Source: a virus. Taken from it: a stretch of DNA of 33,221 nt. Both the position numbers and the translations under genes were made by a program. Below are positions 4,096 through 10,883 of this stretch, piece after piece; within the stretch, counting starts at the first letter, position 1, and each line of letters opens with the position of its first letter. The DNA is taken from positions 1-33,221 of the IMG/VR virus record IMGVR_UViG_3300032242_002951; one strand, written 5' to 3'. Under the pieces are notes generated by a model. It searched no databases. It was not told the DNA's origin and worked only from the letters and a program-made list of their open reading frames with translations.

Positions 4096-4518
4096 ATGGC
4101 CCGACAATTTCAATATACCAGTAGGAAAGAAATGGAACCTAGACCCGGAGTTCGTTTCGCTACTGTCTACTACAAACAAACACAAACCGAATACAATCGT
4201 TTACGAGCACATATCTATTCAGTGGCCGCTGACATAATGGCACGCTGTGATAGTGACCTGGATACCTATCGTTGGTGGACTACACCTCTTAAAGGCTATA
4301 AAAAAACCACAGGTATGAACTACACACCCAGTGAAATAGTGACCGATATGGTTGAACAGTTTGTAAAACAAAAGGACTTGCCCTCAGGCCTACTGGGTCG
4401 TTGGCAGCGATTGTTTGAGGGCACTGACTGGGATATTGAATTGGTCACAGGTGTTCCTGCAAGGCCTACCCAATATGGACAGTTATTTGAATCAGGAAAC
4501 AATTATGCGCAAGAATAG
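4096..4518 (+). CDS. Hypothetical protein (140 aa)
   Basis: The protein starts MARQFQYTSRKEMEPRPGV; the ATG is preceded by ACAAGGAAAGCATAGT, a good ribosome-binding site. It is soluble and rich in Tyr, Trp and Arg (RWWTTPLKGYKKTTGMNYTP, LLGRWQRLFEGTDWDIEL), composition often seen in nucleic-acid-binding phage proteins. No catalytic signature is visible and I do not recognise a family. It overlaps the next gene by 14 bases. With no replication gene elsewhere, this is one of the few proteins large enough to hide a divergent initiator or transcription factor, but that is speculation. Confidence 0.8.
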   Translation: MARQFQYTSRKEMEPRPGVRFATVYYKQTQTEYNRLRAHIYSVAADIMARCDSDLDTYRWWTTPLKGYKKTTGMNYTPSEIVTDMVEQFVKQKDLPSGLLGRWQRLFEGTDWDIELVTGVPARPTQYGQLFESGNNYAQE

Positions 4519-4933
4519 ATTTGGTCGTACAGGGCCTAGACCCGGCACAGGACGCCCAGGGCCGCGTCCCGAAATGTGGGTCACAGGAACAGATCCTGAA
4601 GAACATCATCGTTACAGAGTATTTGTACAACAGCGAAATCAAGCACAATGGCGCGAAGAAGGATGGTCAATCACATTTGAAGTCTGGAAAGATCTCTGGG
4701 CCAAATCAGGTGTTTGGCTAAATCGCGGGCGTGAGCGTGGTGACTACTGTATGACTAGAATTGATTGGAGCCTGCCTTGGAGCTTGGACAATGTACAGAT
4801 CATTACCCGTCAAGAACACGCTAGACTACAAGGCGCGGCTGTGGCTTTGGGCTGGCGCAGTATAGCACAAAAGCGTCGACGCAGTCAATTGGGATTGCCA
4901 GCCCAACCCAAAACAGCACGAAAGATCAAATGA
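4505..4933 (+). CDS. HNH/homing-endonuclease-related protein, apparently without the nuclease core (142 aa)
   Basis: The start is the ATG preceded by CAGGAAACAATT (MRKNRFGRTGPRPGTGRP); the longer frame opens inside the upstream gene. After a basic Gly/Pro/Arg-rich N-terminus comes a Trp-rich middle (WREEGWSITFEVWKDLW). Then comes YCMTRIDWSLPWSLDNVQI (about residues 80-98) and ITRQEHARLQ. That pattern matches the 'L-RID...GY-x-x-NV...EQ-R' segment that follows the catalytic site in many phage HNH and AP2-type endonucleases. The H-N-H residues themselves are not evident, so it is a diverged, inactive or DNA-binding-only relative. The tail is very basic (QKRRRSQLG...KTARKIK). It overlaps the next gene by ATGA. 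Confidence 0.7.
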   Translation: MRKNRFGRTGPRPGTGRPGPRPEMWVTGTDPEEHHRYRVFVQQRNQAQWREEGWSITFEVWKDLWAKSGVWLNRGRERGDYCMTRIDWSLPWSLDNVQIITRQEHARLQGAAVALGWRSIAQKRRRSQLGLPAQPKTARKIK

Positions 4934-5619
4934 AAACTGCCAAAGATACCAGCTTATCTCAATATGCACACACCGAATCAGATCCTTGGCGTTGGCGTCC
5001 AGCCGCCGGTCCTGACACAGAAGCAATCACAGCAATGGCTCAGAGTCATTTTGGCCTAGAAACAGATGCGATATTTCAAAATGACACAGTGGAATACAGT
5101 AGAAATGTGTTGTTGGCCACTGTGAATCAATTTTATAATCCTCGAAAAGAACTGCTCAGTGTAGCAACGCACACAGAAACAGGGCAGTTGTTGGCCTATA
5201 CCTGGGCTATGCGTGGACAGTATGCTCCGTGGTCAACCGAAGAAATGGTTGCCATTCGCATAGCACACTGCAATATGAAATTGAGTAGTAGAGGTCGTAT
5301 ACACCTGTTGGCGCAGATGATTCGTATGTGGGAAACCTGGGCCCGTGCTTGTGATATTAAGATTATATGCAGTAGCACGGTGCGTGGCGATCAGGCGGCC
5401 TTTATGCACCTACACCAGCGAGCTGGTTACAGTGTGCGTGGATCAATTGCCTACAAACGCTTGAATACCGCAACCTTTGAGGTAGAAGGGTCGGTCAATA
5501 CTAACATTGTGGCTGACAGTAGATATACACCAGGACCTTATCAGGATCCACCCGAAGTGGTCATAGTAGCAACCGGAGCCGCTCCTACAATGGAAATTTA
5601 TCGGGGACGAACTGAATGA
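4930..5619 (+). CDS. GNAT-like acetyltransferase family protein (229 aa)
   Basis: The middle part has the order expected for a GNAT fold. There is a beta strand with LLAYTWAMRG, a long helix preceded by Arg-rich SSRGRIHLLAQMIRMWETWA (about residues 117-136), a strand DIKIICSSTVRGDQ, then AFMHLHQRAGYSVRGSIAYKR (about 156-176), which matches the family's 'F...L...GY...G' end. The classical Q/R-x-x-G-x-G/A pyrophosphate loop is degenerate (SSRGRIH), so acetyl-CoA binding is not certain. The C-terminal 45 residues lie beyond the fold. GNAT relatives in phages may modify host proteins or DNA-linked amines; the substrate here is unknown. It overlaps both neighbours by ATGA. Confidence 0.66.
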   Translation: MKTAKDTSLSQYAHTESDPWRWRPAAGPDTEAITAMAQSHFGLETDAIFQNDTVEYSRNVLLATVNQFYNPRKELLSVATHTETGQLLAYTWAMRGQYAPWSTEEMVAIRIAHCNMKLSSRGRIHLLAQMIRMWETWARACDIKIICSSTVRGDQAAFMHLHQRAGYSVRGSIAYKRLNTATFEVEGSVNTNIVADSRYTPGPYQDPPEVVIVATGAAPTMEIYRGRTE

Positions 5620-5795
5620 TCAGTCTAACCGTAGATCAGTGGATTAATATTTGTGAAGAGTATCTTGATGATTCTGCAGGTGCTGTGGATGTACCAGATT
5701 TTGATGTCACAATAGATGACAGTGTAGTATTAACTTTTAACACACCCAAAGAAGAAACATTTTTTAGATTACGATTTTTAAAGGAAACACAATGA
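5616..5795 (+). CDS. Small acidic hypothetical protein (59 aa)
   Basis: The protein begins MISLTVDQWINICEEYLDDS and is strongly acidic in its centre (VDVPDFDVTIDDSVV), ending EETFFRLRFLKETQ. The open frame is exactly framed by an ATGA overlap with the upstream GNAT-like gene and another with the downstream GroES-like gene, the pattern of this operon, which is strong support that it is real. No family is recognised. Acidic small phage proteins of this kind are often DNA mimics or inhibitors, but nothing specific supports that here. The frame is short and easily missed. Confidence 0.8.
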   Translation: MISLTVDQWINICEEYLDDSAGAVDVPDFDVTIDDSVVLTFNTPKEETFFRLRFLKETQ

Positions 5796-6046
5796 TAGCA
5801 ACACGCAATAGAGTTATAGTTAAAAAAGTCCAACCTGCAATGACCACACAGGGTGGCATTATCCTACGCTCAAGTACAGAATCGCCTAGAGTTGTTGCTG
5901 TTAGTGTTGGCCCTCAAGCCACACAAATTAAACCCGGCGATGAATTGGTTGTGGATTGGTCGCGTGTGGGACGCTTTGAATACTTAGAGCAGGAATATTT
6001 TATTGTAGAAGAAACCAATATTCTTGCTAGAGTTGACCCGACATAA
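5792..6046 (+). CDS. GroES-like co-chaperonin (84 aa)
   Basis: The GroES order is clear: N-terminal strand MIATRNRVIVKKVQP, the mobile-loop segment with GGIIL (about residues 22-26, the GGIVL-type contact to GroEL), VVAVSVGPQ, IKPGDELVVDWSRVG, and the closing EYFIVEETNILARVD. At 84 aa it is shorter than bacterial GroES (about 97). The roof loop between VGPQ and KPGD is cut to a few residues, as in viral homologues that form a wider or domeless cage. It should cap the host GroEL chamber to help fold phage proteins such as the capsid, as T4 gp31 does. AAAGGAAACACA precedes the ATG, and the gene overlaps the upstream one by ATGA. Last gene of the rightward operon. Confidence 0.92.
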   Translation: MIATRNRVIVKKVQPAMTTQGGIILRSSTESPRVVAVSVGPQATQIKPGDELVVDWSRVGRFEYLEQEYFIVEETNILARVDPT

Positions 6047-6142
6047 GCTACGCCTGCCAATTCGTTGATACCCGAGCTAGAAAGCCAGAAAATTACTCGG
6101 TTCTTAATAGGGTCGCACTGGCTTAATTAAATCAGGCGACCC
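6047..6142. terminator. Convergent intergenic region with a weak hairpin
   Basis: The rightward operon and the leftward unit meet here with about 80 bases between stops. GGGTCGC (6110-6116) pairs with GCGACCC (6136-6142, inside the end of the membrane-protein gene). CCGAG/CTCGG (6072-6076/6096-6100) forms a smaller stem followed by TTCTT. Neither has a good U-tract, so termination is inferred from gene arrangement more than from structure. Confidence 0.35.
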
Positions 6143-6429
6143 ACTAGGCCACCCAAAACGCCGGTTAGTACAACAATCGTAAATCCAGCCCATTTCAAAT
6201 AAGTTGTCTGTGTGCTGGATTTTAGGTTTGTTACTGATTCTTTGATTTCATTACACAAGACTGTGACTTGATCAAGTCTATGATCCACTTCATCAAATTT
6301 CAAAATCAATTGATTATAGCGTTGTGCGCAAAGATCTGTGTGCAATTTAAGATTGGTACTTTCACCTTCTATTGATTCAATCACGGTCAATTCTGTCACG
6401 ATTATTCCAAGGTTGATCGGAGCATCCAA
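6127..6429 (-). CDS. XhlA-like single-span membrane protein, candidate lysis accessory protein (100 aa)
   Basis: A charged, probably coiled-coil region (YNQLILKFDEVDHRLDQVTV... to about residue 70) is followed by one C-terminal membrane span (WAGFTIVVLTGVLGGLVG, about residues 80-97) and a short RLI tail. This is the layout of XhlA-type holin or hemolysin accessory proteins of about 85-100 aa. No second membrane protein and no stand-alone endolysin are found, so it is the only visible lysis candidate. The ATG used here overlaps the Dps-like gene by 28 bases. A GTG 30 bases later, with GGAA just upstream, is an equally plausible start (90 aa). Last gene of the leftward unit. Confidence 0.68.
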   Translation of the reverse strand: MDAPINLGIIVTELTVIESIEGESTNLKLHTDLCAQRYNQLILKFDEVDHRLDQVTVLCNEIKESVTNLKSSTQTTYLKWAGFTIVVLTGVLGGLVGRLI

Positions 6430-6836
6430 GCAAACTTCTTGTGCTGGCGTATACGGTCTTGAGCAAAGTTACCAATATCTTCATTGTTTTCTTCATCAGC
6501 AATTTCCTCTAAACGACGATATGATTCAATCATATGTTCTTGACCAGCCAGGACCAGTTCAATTAGGTCGGTCCATTCGGAACCTGCAGCCTGTTCATCC
6601 TCCAGGTCAGCCAGGCTTAAAATTTCACCAATGGTTTCAGGAGCAAAAGCACCCAAAGCACGGATCAATTCACCTAGATCATCTTGAATACTTTCTGAAT
6701 CTTCGTAGATCTTTTGTAGCAATTTGTGTAGGCTATAAAATTGTTTGCCAACAATGTTAAAATGGCAACTGTGTGCTCTGTAGCTGTTAACAAAATTGTC
6801 ACTGTATGTTTCTAGTAATTGATCTAAGGTTGTCAT
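6402..6836 (-). CDS. Dps-like ferritin (144 aa)
   Basis: The first helices carry the Dps ferroxidase pattern with exact spacing. H25 lies in AHSCHFNIVG, H37 in FYSLHKLL (+12), D52 and E56 in QDDLGELI (+15, +4), matching E. coli Dps H51, H63, D78 and E82. Even the residue after the first His (Trp in E. coli) is aromatic (F26). The position equivalent to D67 is Gln. Length (144 aa) and the all-helical pattern fit a four-helix ferritin subunit. Dps dodecamers oxidise and store iron and protect DNA from hydroxyl radicals. There is no extended Lys-rich N-terminal tail, so direct DNA binding is doubtful. The gene sits one base after the 226-aa virion-type gene with no ribosome-binding site (TAATATG), suggesting coupled late expression. 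Confidence 0.85.
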   Translation of the reverse strand: MTTLDQLLETYSDNFVNSYRAHSCHFNIVGKQFYSLHKLLQKIYEDSESIQDDLGELIRALGAFAPETIGEILSLADLEDEQAAGSEWTDLIELVLAGQEHMIESYRRLEEIADEENNEDIGNFAQDRIRQHKKFAWMLRSTLE

Positions 6837-6837
6837 A

Positions 6838-7518
6838 TTATTGTCCGCGGTTCATAATGGCAGCGGCAAAACCTGTATCGCTACCAACATCACCCATCAA
6901 TTGTTGACGCTGTTCTGGTGATAACTTACTTAACAGGTTTGTGGCATAGGCAGTTAATCCTGCACCACCTGCGGCCACAGCGGCCGGGGCAGCCATAGCA
7001 GGAGCGGCAGCCGCTGCTGGAGCAATGACTCTACTTGCGGCAATTTCTTGCATTTTTGGACCCAATGCTCTAACTGTATCCATACCGCGCTGAATAATAC
7101 CTGGTTGAGTTGTTTGAGGTGCCTGTGATAGTGCTCGATCAAACGCAGGATTAGCACCACCGGTAAATGTTGTCGGAGCAGGTGTCGGAGCGGGTGCGGC
7201 ACCGCGATTACCCAATGCACGAAGCAAAGGATCCAATACTAATTTTTTACCAGTATATAATTCAGTACCATATTCTAAAGCCTTTCCTGCAACATACTGT
7301 GCCATAGCTTTGTTTTCTTCGCCGTGACTACCAAATGGACTAACAGGACCTGCAGGCGTGCCACCGCCACCTACTGCAGGAGTACGAAACATACCGGGAC
7401 CTTCTTGTTTGGGTTGATCCTGGCGTTCAACTGATTGAGGATTCAAATAAGCATCAATCTGCTCATCTGTGTAGCCTTGTGCTCGAGCCTCTGCCCGTTT
7501 GGTTTCTAAATCATCCAT
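6838..7518 (-). CDS. Putative internal virion protein (226 aa)
   Basis: The N-terminus has RAEARAQGYTDEQIDAYLN (about residues 8-26), a short helix motif I associate with phage internal or ejection proteins. A Gly/Pro-rich linker follows, then a Pro/Ala/Thr stretch (APAPTPAPTTFTGG), and an Ala-rich hydrophobic run (VIAPAAAAAPAMAAPAAVAAGGAGL, about residues 164-188, in part) that could insert in a membrane. The end is helical (LLSKLSPEQRQQLMG). It starts 1-2 bases after the stop of the 855-aa protein (TAATATG), suggesting coupling. Position after three probable ejection proteins supports a fourth. No family can be named. Confidence 0.72.
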   Translation of the reverse strand: MDDLETKRAEARAQGYTDEQIDAYLNPQSVERQDQPKQEGPGMFRTPAVGGGGTPAGPVSPFGSHGEENKAMAQYVAGKALEYGTELYTGKKLVLDPLLRALGNRGAAPAPTPAPTTFTGGANPAFDRALSQAPQTTQPGIIQRGMDTVRALGPKMQEIAASRVIAPAAAAAPAMAAPAAVAAGGAGLTAYATNLLSKLSPEQRQQLMGDVGSDTGFAAAIMNRGQ

Positions 7519-7519
7519 A

Positions 7520-10087
7520 TTATTTGAATATCTTATCTAAGGGTTTGAGGTACTTCCAATTGCCAGTTTCTACATCATATTGTGGAATTGGAAAGCGTTT
7601 GTATCCTTCACGAATTGCCGCAGGATTGTTGGCACCACCATTTTTGTCAATAAAATCTAAACGAGCTTCAGTAACTTCGCGATAAGCATTGACCAATTTG
7701 GACTGTTCTTTACGGAATTCACGATCAAACACTGTGGCATTTGGTGCGGCAGTGTTGGCCGACAAATCAGATTTATAACGCTGTATGTCACCATTGAACT
7801 GACTACGAGCCATCATATTGTAAGCACCCAACATTGGAGCCTTGGTAATATCAACATTTCGTGCCTTGTTGGCCGCTTGTTCAGCATCACTGACTGAACC
7901 TGGACCAGCTGTTTCACGCAGTGTTTGACCAGCAATTTGAGCATTCAAACTACTGTAATCTTGTAACGCACCTTTGGCTTGTGGACTTAGATTTAATTCA
8001 TATGCTCGTTGAGCGATTTCTTTTTCTGGTCTAACTCCACCCAACAAAATATCACGAACCATAGTCAGCTTTTGATCATTGGGATTTAGGTTGGCCGCTG
8101 TGGCAATACCACTCAAGACTTCGGCCATTCCTTTGCCTGTTACTGGATCTGTGCGATTAAGAATATCAAATTGCTGTTTGCGATTGGTACTGATAACTTC
8201 GCCCTTTTGACCATTTTCACGATATTCGGTATCAATAATTTTGTTAAATGATTCACTGCGCTTGCCAGCAACTTCTAATGCTTGGCGTTGTTGTGCAGGT
8301 CCACCCACAGCACCTGTTGTGGTTGGTGTATTTGGATTGGCAATTGTGGCACCCGATGATGTAGTTGGACGAGGCAATTCAAAATGCCAAGGTTCGTCTG
8401 GTACCGTATTCTTTAATCCTTGAGATTCTAAATAACGGCGATTTTCTGGTGTGCGTTGATCTGCTGGAACATCTATAGCACGATCATTTTCGTGGGCACT
8501 AGTACCAGGTTCTGCTGGACGAGGACCTTTCATACCACCTGCATACCATTGTGCCACTTGATCTGCTTGACCTTGTGTATCACGCACACCGCCTTTGGGA
8601 CTCAAACGAATTCCGCCTGCGGCTGCAATTTGTGTAGCACTTGGAGCATATCCAGTACTAGTAACTTGTCCACCTGGCATACCTGGGGCGGTAACTGTGC
8701 CGCCTGGTACAAATCCTTCGCCAGCAGCTTTGCCTTGTGCGCCACCTTGTGCGCCATAAAAGCGTTTGTTATATTCAAGAGCAACATCGCTACCTGTGGT
8801 AATAGGAACTGTGGCTCCAACTGGAGTTCCAAGTTCACCATTGTTTTTATAAAATACACTACCGCGTGTGGTTGGAACAACAGAAAATTCATTGCCTTGG
8901 CTATCACGAATTCGTGTGGCACCGGCGTGACCAACACCTTTGGCCGCTAAGGCATTGGCACTTAATTGTGCTAGGGTATTTTCATCAACTGAACGGCCTG
9001 AAGCATCAAATGCACGACTAATACCACCATCACCTGTAATTTCAGCTGTATAACGCTGACCGTTTGGTCCCATTAGGCTTTCAAATTTTGTACCAGCACC
9101 TAATTTTTGTTGTTCTTCATCTGCCAATTTATTTAAACCCAAACGAGCAAACAAAATGGCTTTAAGATAACTACCTTCTTCACCACGCTTGGTCATAGCA
9201 CGAGCTAGATCAGTTGGTGTCATTGTTTCTAATTTTTTCTCATCTTGGCGACGGCGTTCATCAGAAGCCAACGCAGTTGAATATTGACTAGCAGCCGCAC
9301 GACGAATATCAGGTGGAGTAGTAGGATCTTCAATAATTTTACTATAATCATCTGCTGTTTTAGCACTGGTTAAACGATCGGCCCAGGCTGGTTGTGGTGC
9401 AGGTTGTGGTGTAGGTGCAGGTTGTAGTGCAGGTGCTGTAGCCGCAGGTGCTGTTGGATTAACTGGACCCTGTGCTACAGGTGCGGCGACAGGAATCATT
9501 TGTGGAGCAACTGGACCTTGTGCTACAGGTGCAGGTTGTGCTACAGGAGCACCAGTTTGAGCACCTGCTACCATTTGAGCAGGTGTTTCGCGACCAAGTG
9601 GTTGACCTTGATCATTAATAATTGGTCTTGCTTCAGCGGCAGGCGGTGCCATAGCCGGCATCATTTGCGGAGCAACTGGTGCTACAGGACCTTGTGCTTG
9701 TGGTGCAGATTGTACAGGAGCAGGTGCTTGTTGTACAGGTGCAGGTTGTGGTGCAGTTGTTGGCGCTGTAGCGACAGGTGCAGGTTGTGCTTGTGGTGCC
9801 TGTTGTTGAACAGGAGCAGGTGGCGGTTCTTGTGTAGTAACTGTGTTTTCTCGGCTGCCGTCAGCATAGGTTTTTACAGTTTGACTAGCAACTTCTGTAT
9901 TGCCACGCTCGGCCGCTTCACGAGCCAAACGCCGACGGCGTTCTTCTTCAGTTTCGCCTGGAGGTGCCATACCTACAGCACCATATAATCTATTCTGCGC
10001 ATAAGTGCCAGGATCAGTAAATGGTTGTGTTGCGTTGTCTACGCGATTACTAGCATACTGTCCTAGCGCATCTAAAAAATCAGCCAT
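7520..10087 (-). CDS. Large virion or ejection protein with an M15-type peptidase domain (855 aa)
   Basis: Residues about 90-235 are a Pro/Ala/Gln-rich, probably disordered linker (repeats of APVAQGPV and QPAP type). A D-Ala-D-Ala carboxypeptidase-like M15 domain follows at about 495-575: SAHENDRAID gives H532 and D539, and DEPWHFE gives E565 and H568. These are the three zinc ligands plus catalytic Glu of the SxHxxGxAxD...ExWHxE pattern, with Asp535 where Gly is usual. Residues 600-855 are helical. The domain would cut peptidoglycan cross-links locally during DNA ejection, and perhaps serves for lysis too, since no separate endolysin is seen. The start has GAGGACCGACAATG; the gene lies directly after the 244-aa ejection-type gene. 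Confidence 0.86.
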   Translation of the reverse strand: MADFLDALGQYASNRVDNATQPFTDPGTYAQNRLYGAVGMAPPGETEEERRRRLAREAAERGNTEVASQTVKTYADGSRENTVTTQEPPPAPVQQQAPQAQPAPVATAPTTAPQPAPVQQAPAPVQSAPQAQGPVAPVAPQMMPAMAPPAAEARPIINDQGQPLGRETPAQMVAGAQTGAPVAQPAPVAQGPVAPQMIPVAAPVAQGPVNPTAPAATAPALQPAPTPQPAPQPAWADRLTSAKTADDYSKIIEDPTTPPDIRRAAASQYSTALASDERRRQDEKKLETMTPTDLARAMTKRGEEGSYLKAILFARLGLNKLADEEQQKLGAGTKFESLMGPNGQRYTAEITGDGGISRAFDASGRSVDENTLAQLSANALAAKGVGHAGATRIRDSQGNEFSVVPTTRGSVFYKNNGELGTPVGATVPITTGSDVALEYNKRFYGAQGGAQGKAAGEGFVPGGTVTAPGMPGGQVTSTGYAPSATQIAAAGGIRLSPKGGVRDTQGQADQVAQWYAGGMKGPRPAEPGTSAHENDRAIDVPADQRTPENRRYLESQGLKNTVPDEPWHFELPRPTTSSGATIANPNTPTTTGAVGGPAQQRQALEVAGKRSESFNKIIDTEYRENGQKGEVISTNRKQQFDILNRTDPVTGKGMAEVLSGIATAANLNPNDQKLTMVRDILLGGVRPEKEIAQRAYELNLSPQAKGALQDYSSLNAQIAGQTLRETAGPGSVSDAEQAANKARNVDITKAPMLGAYNMMARSQFNGDIQRYKSDLSANTAAPNATVFDREFRKEQSKLVNAYREVTEARLDFIDKNGGANNPAAIREGYKRFPIPQYDVETGNWKYLKPLDKIFK

Positions 10088-10096
10088 TGTCGGTCC

Positions 10097-10831
10097 TCAG
10101 ATTTTAATACCAGCATTGAACTGGTTATTAGTTGAAGTAGTTGTGCTACCTTGTGTACCACGGAAATCAGGACTATAACTAGCGGCAGGAGTTCCAAAAA
10201 TTACACTGGCATATTTGTTGTACAAGTCTTGCGGAGTCATAGCGGCTGTAACACCTTGTCCGGCAGCACCAAGTGCTTGTCCGATACCACCTTGTCCAAG
10301 TTGCGCCAAAGTTGTTCCGGCACTGGCTCGTTGTTGAGCAATTTGATTTAACACAGCCGCGGCAGCCTGTTGCTGTTGTGCCTGCGTAGATCCGGCCAGG
10401 CCAGCCTGTGCTAAGGCACTACGAGCCGATCCTAGGTTACCAGCACCACCAAACTGTGCCTGTTGATTGGCCAAGTTTTGTTGATATTGCATCTGTGCTG
10501 GTTGTAAGGCAGCTTGTAATTGTTGTTTTTCGTAGTCAGGACTAAACAAACTTTCCAAGCCTGAAATACCTGTGCGCAAGGCTGATTCGCCTGTGCTACC
10601 TAAACTTTGTTGTGCGGCACCTGACATACCTGCCAAGTTTTGTGCGGCATTGGTAACACCAGGAGCATTTTGATTGTAGATATCAGTAGCGCCAGTAACA
10701 GCTTGTTTGTATGTAGGAGCAATAGTATTTGTAAAAAATTCTGTTTGAGCCTGTATTTGTGCTCGTTGCTCTGGGGTCATTTGAGGAGTTTGAACTACTG
10801 TTCCGCCCCCGCTTGATTTACCTAAACTCAT
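10097..10831 (-). CDS. Putative DNA-ejection / internal virion protein (244 aa)
   Basis: The protein is Gln/Ala/Gly-rich and helical. A central segment AQFGGAGNLGSARSALAQAG (about residues 123-142) matches the 'GGxGxxGSxRxxLAxA' pattern of a small podophage internal protein found near ejection proteins. Gln-rich helices (QYQQNLANQQAQ, AQQQQAAAAVLNQIAQQRA) flank it. No membrane segment is visible. The start is firm: GACAGGAGAATCACAATG gives AGGAG, and a CTAAATA element ends 22 nt upstream. This implies its own late promoter in the 52-base gap after the 1536-aa gene. Role by analogy: part of the complex released with the DNA through the cell envelope. Confidence 0.78.
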   Translation of the reverse strand: MSLGKSSGGGTVVQTPQMTPEQRAQIQAQTEFFTNTIAPTYKQAVTGATDIYNQNAPGVTNAAQNLAGMSGAAQQSLGSTGESALRTGISGLESLFSPDYEKQQLQAALQPAQMQYQQNLANQQAQFGGAGNLGSARSALAQAGLAGSTQAQQQQAAAAVLNQIAQQRASAGTTLAQLGQGGIGQALGAAGQGVTAAMTPQDLYNKYASVIFGTPAASYSPDFRGTQGSTTTSTNNQFNAGIKI

Positions 10832-10853
10832 TGTGATTCTCCTGTCGATTGTA

Positions 10854-10860
10854 TATTTAG
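10854..10860 (-). promoter_or_regulatory. CTAAATA late-promoter-like motif before the 244-aa gene
   Basis: Minus-strand CTAAATA in a short true intergenic gap, 22 nt before the ATG, followed by a strong AGGAG site. It is one of the clearest examples because it overlaps no coding sequence. Confidence 0.52.
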
Positions 10861-10883
10861 TTTATGGGCCATTATGCGTCCTA

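Noticed and set aside
9500-9988. A Cys/Arg-rich plus-strand frame
   Set aside because: Antisense of the Pro/Ala/Gln linker of the 855-aa protein; composition is impossible for a normal protein.
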